Source: DSNY01 sp016861185
GTDB lineage: Bacteria > Pseudomonadota > Gammaproteobacteria > Burkholderiales > Burkholderiaceae_F
Length of the DNA stretch: 64,000 nucleotides
NCBI GenBank assembly: GCA_030263275.1
Contig: SZOR01000009.1
Location: 1-64,000 of the forward strand
Reading direction: 5' to 3'
Part shown: positions 15,421 to 23,584 of the stretch, one piece after another
Position numbering within the stretch: the first letter of the stretch is position 1
Layout of the letters: every line of letters begins with the position of its first letter
Translations under genes and position numbers: made by a program
The notes under the pieces: generated by a model
The model's input: the letters and a program-made list of their open reading frames with translations, nothing else
Told to the model about the DNA's origin: nothing
Database searches by the model: none

Positions 15421-16383
15421 TCAAGTTTTTCTTTTGACCGCTGATAAGCGCCGCTGTACGGTCGCGACTGCGTGCGTGACGTCGGGGCGGCCGGCCGCGA
15501 GGAACTCCGCGCAGACCTCCTCGGCGAGCATGATCAGCTCGTCAACCGCCGGCAGGGCCGGTTCGGCGCGCTGGCTCGCGTACACCGGAAGCGGCGGCAG
15601 CGGCGGATCGACATCGAGCAGAACCAGTTCGCCGCGATCGACCTCGCGCTGCACGACGGCTACCGGCAGCGGCGCCACGCCGAATCCGGTCTTCGCCAGC
15701 TCGATCATCGCCGCCAGCGACGAAAAGAAACTCACCCGCAATGGCGTCCGCGTGTCGCTGTCGCCGGCCAGTTGGAGCACGCTTCGATACACGATCGACT
15801 CGCGCTGGAAGCTGATGATCGGCTGCTCGGCGATGTCGGCGAAGCGCAGCGTCCCCGGCGCCAGCGGGAGCGACGGCGCCGCGACCCAGCGCATCGCCAG
15901 CAGCGCGATGTCGCGGTTCTCGATGAAACCCTCGGCGATCGCCTCGGTCTGGAACGCGACGTCCAGCCGCCCGCGCAGAAGCTCGTCGCGCAGCCGCGGC
16001 GAAGTGTCCGACTGCAGCTCGATCGTGATCTTCGGATGCCGGCGCGAGAAGCGCGACAGCAGCGCCGGCAGCCACGTGTGCACGACCGTTTCCATCACGC
16101 CGATGCGCAGCGTTCCGGCGGCCGCGGTCGGCGCCCCGACGGCGGCGCGCATGCGCGACTGCAGGTCGAGCATGTTCTCCGCGATCGGCAACAGCTCGGT
16201 GCCGTGGAACGTCAGCGTGACCGAGCGGCGGTCACGCTCGAACAGGCGCACCCCCAGCTGCTCCTCCAGCGTAGCGATGCGGCTGGATATCCCGGCCTGA
16301 GTCGTGCACAGTTTGTCCGCCGCTGCTTTGAAGCTCGACAACCGTGCGACCCAAACGAAGGCCTCCAGGAAGCGCAGGTTCAT
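15421..16383 (-). CDS. LysR-type transcriptional regulator of the TRAP island
   Basis: A 320-residue LTTR. Residues 1-60 are the winged helix-turn-helix (MNLRFLEAFVWVARLSSF, AADKLCTTQAGISSRIATLE), and the remainder is the periplasmic-binding-protein-like effector domain. The ATG at 16383 gives the canonical N-terminus, although the frame is open further upstream. It heads the operon running to the oxoprolinase and is divergent from the second TRAP operon (start 16554), the classic position for an LTTR controlling both directions from the 170-base space between. The ligand is unknown; an organic or amino acid carried by one of the TRAP systems is the natural candidate. Confidence 0.93.
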   Translation of the reverse strand: MNLRFLEAFVWVARLSSFKAAADKLCTTQAGISSRIATLEEQLGVRLFERDRRSVTLTFHGTELLPIAENMLDLQSRMRAAVGAPTAAAGTLRIGVMETVVHTWLPALLSRFSRRHPKITIELQSDTSPRLRDELLRGRLDVAFQTEAIAEGFIENRDIALLAMRWVAAPSLPLAPGTLRFADIAEQPIISFQRESIVYRSVLQLAGDSDTRTPLRVSFFSSLAAMIELAKTGFGVAPLPVAVVQREVDRGELVLLDVDPPLPPLPVYASQRAEPALPAVDELIMLAEEVCAEFLAAGRPDVTHAVATVQRRLSAVKRKT

Positions 16384-16553
16384 CAAGTCCCCTCGACCGG
16401 ACCCGCCCGCGGTCGCGCGCGGTGCGACGGCAAGTATCCTCCTTTGCGCGAATGCTACGGTGACGAGGCGACCGGACGCCCGAACCGCTGCATCGGCGGG
16501 GCGCTCGCGGTACAGTCCGCCTGCTTCATCCGGACAGAGCGCAAGGAGACTCC
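16384..16553. promoter_or_regulatory. Divergent control region between lysR and TRAP system 2
   Basis: This 170-base space separates two divergent operons and must hold both promoters and the LTTR operator. I see a TACAGT (16511-16516), a possible -10 for the rightward operon, without a good -35. No clean T-N11-A palindrome stood out by eye, so the operator is not located. Confidence 0.35.
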
Positions 16554-17522
16554 ATGAGAACAGTTCGAACGCTGGTTGCACTGGCGTTGACCGGCGCCGT
16601 CGTCGCCGTGTCCGCCCAAACGAAGTGGGACCTGCCCGCGGCCTATCCCGCCGGCAATCCGCACACGCAGAATCTGAACCAGTTCGCCGCCGACGTCGCC
16701 AAGGCCACCGGCGGCAAGCTCGCGATCACCGTGCATCCGAACGGCGCGCTGTTCAAGGCGCCCGAGATCAAGCGCGCGGTGCAGACCGGCCAGGCGCAGA
16801 TCGGCGAAGTGCTGATGAGCCTGCTGGAGAACGAGAACCCGGTGTTCGGCGTCGACTCGGTGCCGTTCGTCGCCACCAGCTTCGATGCGTCGTACAAGCT
16901 GTGGCAGGCACAAAGGCCGGTGGTCGAGAAGATCCTTGCCGCGCAGGGCATCAGGCTGCTGTACGCGATCGCGTGGCCGCCGCAGGGCATCTACACGAAG
17001 AAGATGCTCAATTCGACCGCGGACATGAAGGGCCTGAAATGGCGCGCCTACAACCCGGCCACCACGCGCATCGCGCAGCTCGTCGGCGCGCAGCCGCTGA
17101 CGATCCAGGCGGCCGACCTGTCGCAGGCGCTTGCCACCGGCGTGGCCGACTCGTTCATGTCCTCGGGCGCGACCGGCGTCGATTCGAAGGTCTGGGAGAA
17201 CCTGACGCATTTCGCGACCGTCGACGCCTGGCTGCCGAAGAACATGGTGATCGTCAACCAGAAGGAGTTCGACAAGCTCGACAAGGCCACGCAGGACGCG
17301 GTCGTGAAGGCGGCGCGCGACGCCGAGGACCGCGGCTGGAAGCGCATGCGCGAGTACACGAACGAGACGCTCGCCACGTTGCGCGCGAACAAGATGACCG
17401 TGTACGAGCCGAACCCGCAGTTCAGGGGCGAACTGGCGAAGCTGGGCGAAACGATGCTCGACGAATGGTTAAAGAAGGCGGGCGCCGACGGCCAGGCGAT
17501 CATCTCGACCTTCCGCAAGTAG
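16554..17522 (+). CDS. TRAP transporter periplasmic substrate-binding protein (DctP type), system 2
   Basis: A 322-residue secreted protein. The signal peptide (MRTVRTLVALALTGAVVAVSAQ) is followed by the DctP fold: WDLPAAYPAGNPHTQNL at the mature N-terminus, GLFK-like NGALFKAPEIKRAVQTGQAQIGE, and DMKGLKWRAYNPATTR, which holds the carboxylate-binding arginine. An AAGGAG site lies 5-6 bases before the ATG. It is not closely similar to the system 1 binding protein, so the two systems probably import different ligands. It is separated from its permease genes by a strong hairpin (17535-17558), a layout often used to make more binding protein than permease. Confidence 0.93.
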   Translation: MRTVRTLVALALTGAVVAVSAQTKWDLPAAYPAGNPHTQNLNQFAADVAKATGGKLAITVHPNGALFKAPEIKRAVQTGQAQIGEVLMSLLENENPVFGVDSVPFVATSFDASYKLWQAQRPVVEKILAAQGIRLLYAIAWPPQGIYTKKMLNSTADMKGLKWRAYNPATTRIAQLVGAQPLTIQAADLSQALATGVADSFMSSGATGVDSKVWENLTHFATVDAWLPKNMVIVNQKEFDKLDKATQDAVVKAARDAEDRGWKRMREYTNETLATLRANKMTVYEPNPQFRGELAKLGETMLDEWLKKAGADGQAIISTFRK

Positions 17523-17534
17523 ACGTCACCCCGA

Positions 17535-17558
17535 CCCGCCGGCGCGCAGGCCGGCGGG
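17535..17558 (+). terminator. Intercistronic hairpin between TRAP 2 binding protein and permease genes
   Basis: Arms CCCGCCGGC (17535-17543) and GCCGGCGGG (17550-17558) pair perfectly over 9 GC-rich bases with a 6-base loop, 12 bases after the stop of the binding-protein gene. No long T-tract follows (CCCTTCCC), so it is more likely a partial terminator or an mRNA-stabilising 3' structure than a full stop. Confidence 0.55.
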
Positions 17559-17595
17559 CCCTTCCCGCCCCGAACCCGTCACGCCCGGCCGGCGG

Positions 17596-18111
17596 ATGCG
17601 CAGCTTGCTCGACCCTTTCTACCGTCTGCTCGGCGCGCTCGGTGCGCTGTTCATCCTCGCCACCCTGATCATCGAGGTCGGCAACATCGTCGGCCGCCAG
17701 CTCGGCTACTCGATGGCGGGCGTGGACGCCTACGCCGGCTACACGCTCGCCGCCGGCTCGTTCCTCGCGCTGGCGGTCGCCTTGCGGCACGGCGACCACA
17801 TCCGCGTGACGCTGATCATCCAGCGCTTCACCGGCCGACCGCGCTGGTGGATCGAGGTCTTCTGCCTCGCGGTAGCGACCTTCCTGTCGGGCTATTTCGC
17901 GTGGTTCGCGGCCAAGCTCGTGTGGGGCTCCTACGTTTATCACGACGTCTCGCAGAACGTCGACGCGACGCCGCTGTGGATCCCGCAGCTTTCGATGGCG
18001 ATCGGCCTCGGTGGCTTGTTCCTCGCGTTTCTCGAGGAGCTGATCTACGCGTTGCGCACGCGGCAACTGCCGCCGAGCGCAGCGGGCGGCGAGCCGACGC
18101 AGATCGAGTGA
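17596..18111 (+). CDS. TRAP transporter small membrane subunit (DctQ type), system 2
   Basis: A 171-residue inner-membrane protein with four hydrophobic helices and the DctQ marks: GNIVGRQLGYSMAGVDAYAGYTLAAGSFLALAVALRHGDH in the first half (helix 1 end to helix 2) and a C-terminal FLEELIYALR helix. It pairs with the DctM subunit six bases downstream. The ATG at 17596 lies 37 bases after the hairpin; the sequence before it (GGCCGGCGG) gives only a weak ribosome site. Confidence 0.92.
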   Translation: MRSLLDPFYRLLGALGALFILATLIIEVGNIVGRQLGYSMAGVDAYAGYTLAAGSFLALAVALRHGDHIRVTLIIQRFTGRPRWWIEVFCLAVATFLSGYFAWFAAKLVWGSYVYHDVSQNVDATPLWIPQLSMAIGLGGLFLAFLEELIYALRTRQLPPSAAGGEPTQIE

Positions 18112-18117
18112 AGCGGC

Positions 18118-19416
18118 ATGGACGTGCTGATCGCCGTCGTTCTGATCGTCGCGATGTTCGCGATCCTCGGCGCGGGCGTCTGGATCGGCATCGCCGTGCT
18201 CGGCGTGGCGTGGATCGGCATGGAGCTGTTCACGACGCGCCCGGGCGGCGATGCGCTCGCGCTGACGGTCTGGGGATCGCTGTCGAGCTGGACGCTGACC
18301 GCGCTGCCGCTGTTCATCTGGATGGGCGAGATCCTGCTGAAGACGCGACTGTCGGAAGGCCTGTTCCGCGGCCTTGCGCCGTGGCTACAGCGCGTGCCCG
18401 GGCGGCTGTTGCACGTGAACATCGTCGGCTGCACGATCTTCGCCGCGGTGTCCGGCTCGTCGGCCGCCACCTGCGCGACGATCGGCAAGATGTCGCTGCC
18501 GGAACTGGCGCGCCGCAACTACCCGCAGATCATGTCGGTCGGCACGCTCGCCGGCGCCGGAACGCTCGGGCTGCTGATCCCGCCGTCGATCATCATGATC
18601 GTCTACGGCGTCGCGGCCGACGTGTCGATCGGCAAGCTCTTCATCGCCGGCATCGTTCCCGGGTTGCTGCTGGCCGGACTGTTCATGGGCTACACGATCG
18701 TCTGGTCGCTGCGCAACCGGGGCGCGATCCCGCCCGCCGACGCGGCGCTGTCGCTGCGCGAGAAGCTCGCCGAATCGCGCCACCTGATCCCGGTGATGCT
18801 GCTGATCCTCGCCGTGCTCGGATCGATCTACACCGGCGTGGCCACGGCGACCGAAGCCGCGGCGCTCGGCGTCGTCGGCGCGCTGGTGCTGGCCGCCGCG
18901 CAGCGCGCGCTCAACTGGCGCAGCTTCTGGGGTTCTCTGATGGGCGCCACGCGGCTGTACTGCATGATCGCGCTGATCCTCGCGGGTTCGGCCTTCCTGT
19001 CACTGGCGATGGGCTTCATCGGCCTGCCGCGCCATCTGGCCGAAGCGATCGGCGGGCTCGGACTGCCGCCGTTCGCGCTGCTGATGGCGCTGATGGTTTT
19101 CTACATCGTGCTCGGCTGCTTTCTCGACGGCATCAGCATGGTCGTGCTGACGATGGCGGTGCTGCTGCCGACGCTGCAGACTGCGGGCATCGACCTGCTG
19201 TGGTTCGGCATCTTTGTTGTGCTGGTCGTCGAGATGGCGCAGATCACGCCGCCGGTCGGGTTCAACCTGTTCGTGATGCAGGGCATGACGAAGCACCAGA
19301 TCAGCTACATCGCGCGCGCCGCCTTCCCTTACTTCCTGATGATGGTCGTCGCGGTGCTGCTGATCTATCTGTTCCCCGCACTCGTCACCTATCTGCCCAG
19401 CCAGATGAAGCTTTGA
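18118..19416 (+). CDS. TRAP transporter large membrane subunit (DctM type), system 2
   Basis: A 432-residue membrane protein with about 12 segments and DctM hallmarks: FAAVSGSSAATCATIG, GAGTLGLLIPPSIIMI, ATEAAALGV and QITPPVGFNLFVMQ. It is the transport channel of system 2. The ATG follows the DctQ stop by six bases (GTGAAGCGGC ATG). The D-amino-acid dehydrogenase gene begins 82 bases downstream on the same strand. Confidence 0.95.
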   Translation: MDVLIAVVLIVAMFAILGAGVWIGIAVLGVAWIGMELFTTRPGGDALALTVWGSLSSWTLTALPLFIWMGEILLKTRLSEGLFRGLAPWLQRVPGRLLHVNIVGCTIFAAVSGSSAATCATIGKMSLPELARRNYPQIMSVGTLAGAGTLGLLIPPSIIMIVYGVAADVSIGKLFIAGIVPGLLLAGLFMGYTIVWSLRNRGAIPPADAALSLREKLAESRHLIPVMLLILAVLGSIYTGVATATEAAALGVVGALVLAAAQRALNWRSFWGSLMGATRLYCMIALILAGSAFLSLAMGFIGLPRHLAEAIGGLGLPPFALLMALMVFYIVLGCFLDGISMVVLTMAVLLPTLQTAGIDLLWFGIFVVLVVEMAQITPPVGFNLFVMQGMTKHQISYIARAAFPYFLMMVVAVLLIYLFPALVTYLPSQMKL

Positions 19417-19497
19417 TCTGCGGCGCGTGCGCCGTGTCGGCGTGCGCATAGAATGCGCGCCGTTGCCGGCGCGGGTGCGCCGAAAAAAGAAGGCTCC

Positions 19498-20760
19498 ATG
19501 CACGTCGCCGTCGTCGGCGCAGGCATCATCGGCGTCACCACCGCCCATGCGCTGCGCCAGCAGGGATTCGAAGTCACCGTCATCGACCGCCGCGGCGGCG
19601 TCGCGCAGGAAGGCAGTTTCGCCAACGCCGGCGTGCTCGCCCCCGCCTATGTCGGGCCGTGGGCTCAACCGGGCATGCCGTCCAAGGTGCTCGCGTATCT
19701 GTTCAAGCGCGAAGCGCCGGTCGTCTTCCGCCCCCGCCTCGATCCCGCGTTGTGGCGTTGGCTGCGCCGCTGGCTCGGCGAATGCGCCGTCGAGCGCTTT
19801 CGGGTCAATCGCGAACGGATGCAGCGGCTCGCCTATTACAGCCGGCGCTGTCTGCACGAGGTGCGCGAACGGCACGGCATCGACTACGAGCAGGGACAGG
19901 GCTACCTGCAGTTGTTCCGCAGCGCGCACGAGCTGGAGCGCACCGCGCCCGCGCGCGACATGCTGCGCGAGGCAGGCGTGCCCCACCAGTTGCTCGACGC
20001 GGCGGCTTGCCGCGCGCTCGAACCGGCGCTCGCCGGGCAGGCGCCGCTGGCCGGCGGGCTGCATCTGCCAGAAGACGAAACCGGCAACTGCGCGGTGTTC
20101 GCCCGGCGCCTCAAGGACATCTGCGAGGCCGACGGCGTGCGCTTTCGCTTCGGCGCCGAGGCGCTGCGCTTCGAGGCCGCCGCAGGTCGCATCGAAAGTC
20201 TGCAGCTTGCCGACGGCCGCGTGCGGGCCGACGCCTACGTCGTCGCCGCCGGCGCCGACAGCGGGCGGCTGCTCGCGCCGCTGGCGATCGACCTGCCCTT
20301 GCTGCCGGTCAAGGGCTATTCGGCGACGGTGACGATCACCCGGCACGAGCACGCACCGCAACTCGCGGTGATGGACGAGACGTACAAGGTCGCGATCACG
20401 CGCTTCGGTCAGCGCCTGCGCGCCGCTGGAACAGCCGAAGTCGGTTCGCGCGGAATGAAGCTGCGCGAAACCGCGCTGCGCACGCTGCTCAAGGTGGCGC
20501 GCGACTGGTTTCCCGCGGCGGCAAGCTATGCGCAAGCCCGTTTCTGGGTCGGCGCGCGACCGATGCTGCCCGACGGCCCGCCGATCCTCGGCGGCACCGC
20601 CTATCCGAACCTGTTCCTGAACCTGGGTCACGGCTCGACCGGCTGGGCGATGGCCTGCGGGTCGGCGCGCATCGTCGCGGATCTGATCGCCGGGCGCGCG
20701 CCGGGAATCGATCTGGAGGGGCTGACGCTGGACAGGTACGGCCCGCCGCAGGCGGCTTAG
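19498..20760 (+). CDS. FAD-dependent D-amino-acid dehydrogenase (DadA family)
   Basis: A 420-residue oxidoreductase of the DadA/glycine-oxidase group. The N-terminal VVGAGIIGVTTAHAL is the FAD-binding beta-alpha-beta turn, followed by FANAGVLAPAYVGPWA (typical of DadA) and, near the C-terminus, GHGSTGWAMACGSA, the second FAD-contact segment. Such enzymes oxidise D-amino acids to 2-oxo acids and pass electrons to the respiratory chain. The start is the ATG at 19498, preceded by GAAGG; a shorter frame extension upstream lacks a ribosome site. A TAGAAT at 19449-19454 could be its own -10. Its place behind TRAP system 2 suggests the transporter imports a D-amino acid or related acid. The substrate is not predictable from sequence. 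Confidence 0.85.
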   Translation: MHVAVVGAGIIGVTTAHALRQQGFEVTVIDRRGGVAQEGSFANAGVLAPAYVGPWAQPGMPSKVLAYLFKREAPVVFRPRLDPALWRWLRRWLGECAVERFRVNRERMQRLAYYSRRCLHEVRERHGIDYEQGQGYLQLFRSAHELERTAPARDMLREAGVPHQLLDAAACRALEPALAGQAPLAGGLHLPEDETGNCAVFARRLKDICEADGVRFRFGAEALRFEAAAGRIESLQLADGRVRADAYVVAAGADSGRLLAPLAIDLPLLPVKGYSATVTITRHEHAPQLAVMDETYKVAITRFGQRLRAAGTAEVGSRGMKLRETALRTLLKVARDWFPAAASYAQARFWVGARPMLPDGPPILGGTAYPNLFLNLGHGSTGWAMACGSARIVADLIAGRAPGIDLEGLTLDRYGPPQAA

Positions 20761-20769
20761 CATGGCGCG

Positions 20770-22236
20770 ATGAGCATCGGGCTCTACACGACGGCTGAAT
20801 TGCGCGCGCTCGAGGCGAGCGCCGAGGCCGGGCTGCCCGCAGGCACGCTGATGGCGCGCGCCGGCCGCGCGGCCGCGGCCTGGATCGACGCGCGCCTCGG
20901 CGGCGGTGCGCGTTCCGTGCTGATCGTCTGCGGCCCCGGCAACAACGGCGGCGACGGTTACGCGTGCGCCCGCGAGCTGGCGGCACGCGGGCATGCGGTC
21001 GAATGCGTCGCGCTCGCCGAGTCCGTCACCGACGATGCGCGCGCCGCGCGCGCGGCTTGGCAGGTAGACGGCGGACGCGTGCTGCACGAACTGCCCGCGG
21101 ATCGGCGCCACGACGTCGTCGTCGACGCGCTGTTCGGCATCGGGCTGGCACGCCCGCTCGCGGGCCGCTACTTCGACGCCGTCCGCTGGATCGAGTCGCA
21201 GGCTGCTTTCGTCGTCGCGCTCGACGTGCCGAGCGGACTCGATGCCGATCGCGGCGTCTGGGTCGGCGGCGTGGACGGCGTGCATGCGGATGCGACCTGC
21301 ACCTTCCTCGGCGCGAAGCCCGGCCTGTATACCGCCGACGGCTGCGATGCGGCCGGCGAAGTCATCGTCGACATGCTCGGCGTCGATGCGCCGGAGGCGG
21401 AGGGCGCGCTCGTTGATACCGATCAGTTCGAGACCCTGCTCGCGCGGCGGCCGCGCAATACGCACAAGGGATCGTTCGGGAGCGTCGCCATCGTCGGCGG
21501 CGGGCTCGGCATGGTCGGCGCGCCGCTGCTCGCCGCGCGCGCCGCGTTGCGGCTCGGCGCCGGCCGCGTCTACGTCGAGTGCATCGGTGCGCCGGATCTG
21601 CGCTTCGACCCCGCGCAGCCGGAGCTGATGTTCCGTCGGCTGGCGTCGCTCGCTCAAGTCGATGCGATCGTCGTCGGCTGCGGGCTCGCGACGGACGCTG
21701 CAGCGGCCGGCGCGCTTGCCGCCGCCTTCGAACGTTCGGTGCCATTGGTCGTCGATGCCGATGCATTGAACCTGCTCGCCGACCGCGCGCGCTTCGCCGG
21801 GATCTTCGAGGCACACGCGGCCGGCCGCGTATTGACGCCGCACCCGCTCGAAGCCGCGCGACTGCTCGGCGCAACCGCGCACGAAGTGCAGGCCGATCGC
21901 GTCGCCGCTGCGCGTGCGCTGGCGCGGCAAACGGCGTCGATCGTGGTGCTCAAGGGCGCTGGAACGGTGATCGCGCATCCCGCGGGGCGCTGGTGGATCA
22001 ATCCGACCGGTGGACCGGCGCTCGCCACCGCGGGCACGGGCGACGTGCTCGCGGGCATGATCGGTGCGTTCGTCGCGCAGGGCATCGAACCGATCCAGGC
22101 CGCCCTCGCCGCGGCATGGCTGCACGGTCGTGCTGCTGACGAGTACGGCGGCGACGTGGGCCTCGTCGCAGGGGAACTCGCGGCGCGCGCGGCGCGCGTG
22201 CTGGTGCGGCTACGCGGGCAGGACGCCCAAGCCTGA
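20770..22236 (+). CDS. nnrD: Bifunctional NAD(P)HX epimerase / ADP-dependent dehydratase
   Basis: A 488-residue repair enzyme for hydrated NADH and NADPH. The N-terminal ~210 residues are the YjeF_N epimerase (VCGPGNNGGDGYACAREL; later VVDALFGIGLARPLAG). The C-terminal part is the ribokinase-like dehydratase with NTHKGSFGSVAIVGGG, VLTPHPLEAARLLG and GTGDVLAGMIGA. Fusion of NnrE and NnrD into one chain is normal in bacteria. It starts 9 bases after the dehydrogenase stop and is probably co-transcribed with it. Its 3' end overlaps that of the convergent ABC ATPase gene by 27 bases. Confidence 0.95.
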   Translation: MSIGLYTTAELRALEASAEAGLPAGTLMARAGRAAAAWIDARLGGGARSVLIVCGPGNNGGDGYACARELAARGHAVECVALAESVTDDARAARAAWQVDGGRVLHELPADRRHDVVVDALFGIGLARPLAGRYFDAVRWIESQAAFVVALDVPSGLDADRGVWVGGVDGVHADATCTFLGAKPGLYTADGCDAAGEVIVDMLGVDAPEAEGALVDTDQFETLLARRPRNTHKGSFGSVAIVGGGLGMVGAPLLAARAALRLGAGRVYVECIGAPDLRFDPAQPELMFRRLASLAQVDAIVVGCGLATDAAAAGALAAAFERSVPLVVDADALNLLADRARFAGIFEAHAAGRVLTPHPLEAARLLGATAHEVQADRVAAARALARQTASIVVLKGAGTVIAHPAGRWWINPTGGPALATAGTGDVLAGMIGAFVAQGIEPIQAALAAAWLHGRAADEYGGDVGLVAGELAARAARVLVRLRGQDAQA

Positions 22237-22920
22237 TTCGTCCTTGATCCGTCCGGCGTGCAGCTCGACGCGCCGGCTGCACAGCGCCGCGATCTCCGGA
22301 TCGTGCGTGACCAGGACGAGCGTGGAGCCGCGCTCGCGGTTCAGCTCGAAGATCAGATCGATCACCGCCGCACCGGTGCGCGCGTCGAGGCTGCCGGTCG
22401 GCTCGTCGGCGAGCAGGATCGGCGGCCGGCCGACGAAGGCGCGCGCGAGCGCCACGCGCTGTTGCTCTCCGCCCGACAGGTACTTCGGATAATGCGACAG
22501 GCGCTCGGCGAGTCCCACGCGCGCGAGCAGCGCGCGCGCGGCATCGAGTGGCGTCTGCCCGTCGGGCGCGCGGCCGGACAGCTCGAGCGGCAGCAGCACG
22601 TTCTCGAGCGCGCTCAGATGCGGCAGAAGCTGGAACGACTGGAACACGAACCCGATGCGCTCGGCGCGCACGCGCGCGCGGCCGTCCTCGTCGAGCGCGA
22701 ACAGATCCTGCCCGAACAGCCGAACGGTGCCGCGCGTCGGCACGTCGAGCCCCGCGAGCAGACCGAGCAGCGTCGACTTGCCCGAGCCCGACGCGCCGAC
22801 GATCGCGACCGTTTCGCCGGGCTCGATGGTCAGGTTGATATCATCCACGATGGTCAGGCTGCCCGTCGCGTCCTGCACGATCTTGGTCAGCCCTTCGGCT
22901 TCGAGCGCGTTGTTCGTCAT
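22210..22920 (-). CDS. ybbA: ABC transporter ATP-binding protein, YbbA/LolD-like
   Basis: A 236-residue ATPase of the MacB/LolD branch: Walker A GASGSGKST, signature LSGGEQQRVALARA, Walker B ILLADEPTG, H-loop LVTHD. The family's small size and the LDVPTRGTVRLFGQDLF region match YbbA, the partner of a large permease YbbP in many proteobacteria. No permease gene follows here: the gene ends inside the 3' end of nnrD (27-base convergent overlap). The start at 22920 stands 24 bases from the divergent tesA start, the common tesA/ybbA head-to-head arrangement. The permease may be encoded elsewhere, or the ATPase may serve another membrane partner. Confidence 0.9.
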   Translation of the reverse strand: MTNNALEAEGLTKIVQDATGSLTIVDDINLTIEPGETVAIVGASGSGKSTLLGLLAGLDVPTRGTVRLFGQDLFALDEDGRARVRAERIGFVFQSFQLLPHLSALENVLLPLELSGRAPDGQTPLDAARALLARVGLAERLSHYPKYLSGGEQQRVALARAFVGRPPILLADEPTGSLDARTGAAVIDLIFELNRERGSTLVLVTHDPEIAALCSRRVELHAGRIKDESGLGVLPA

Positions 22921-22944
22921 CGATGGCTCGGAGGCCCATCCGTG

Positions 22945-23583
22945 ATGAAACCTGGAAGACTCGCGCGGCGCTGGCTCGCCGGCATCGCCCTGCTGACTGC
23001 GGCTTGCGCGGCCGTCGCCGCGCAGGCGCCGGTGGTGCTCGTGCTGGGCGACAGTCTGTCGGCCGAATACGGTCTGCCGCGCGATACCGGCTGGGTGAAG
23101 CTGCTCGCCGACCGCCTCGCGCGGGACGGCGCGAAGTATAGCGTCGTGAACGCGAGCATCAGCGGAGAAACCACGAGCGGCGGGCGCACGCGCCTGCCCG
23201 CGTTGCTGAAACAGCACCGACCGGCGGTGGTCGTGATCGAACTCGGCGCCAACGATGGCCTGCGCGGCCTGCCGGTCAACGCGATGCGCGACAACCTCGC
23301 CGCGATGATCGACGCGAGCCGCACCGCCGGCGCGCGCGTACTGCTTGTCGGCGTTCGCGTGCCGCCGAACTACGGGCGCGACTATGCCGAGCGCTTTGCA
23401 TCCACGTTCGAGGAGCTGGCGCGCCGGCGCAAGGTCGCGCTCGCGCCTTTCCTGCTCGACGGCTTCGCCGAGCGGCTCGAGTACTTCCAGGCCGACCGCA
23501 TCCACCCGAACGAAAAGGCGCAGCCGTTGATGCTCCACAACGTGTGGCCGCACCTGAAGCCGCTGCTCGCGGCGCCGCGCTGA
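22945..23583 (+). CDS. tesA: Periplasmic thioesterase/arylesterase TesA (SGNH hydrolase)
   Basis: A 212-residue SGNH-family hydrolase. After a signal peptide (RRWLAGIALLTAACAAVAAQA) come the family blocks: GDSLSA with the nucleophile Ser near 37, the block III GANDG, and DRIHPNE with the catalytic Asp and His near the C-terminus. It would hydrolyse acyl-CoA thioesters, lysophospholipids or simple esters in the periplasm. A GGAGG lies 10 bases before the ATG; an in-frame GTG immediately upstream (22942) is an equally plausible start. It is divergent from ybbA and is followed after one base by mnmH. Confidence 0.93.
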   Translation: MKPGRLARRWLAGIALLTAACAAVAAQAPVVLVLGDSLSAEYGLPRDTGWVKLLADRLARDGAKYSVVNASISGETTSGGRTRLPALLKQHRPAVVVIELGANDGLRGLPVNAMRDNLAAMIDASRTAGARVLLVGVRVPPNYGRDYAERFASTFEELARRRKVALAPFLLDGFAERLEYFQADRIHPNEKAQPLMLHNVWPHLKPLLAAPR

Positions 23584-23584
23584 C

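Noticed and set aside
16384..16553. A specific LysR binding palindrome (T-N11-A)
   Set aside because: Several loose matches occur by chance in this GC-rich space; none had symmetric arms good enough to report as a site.
19000..22125. A 1041-codon open frame on the minus strand
   Set aside because: It runs under the DctM, dehydrogenase and NAD(P)HX genes in another frame, with low-complexity Arg-rich translation.
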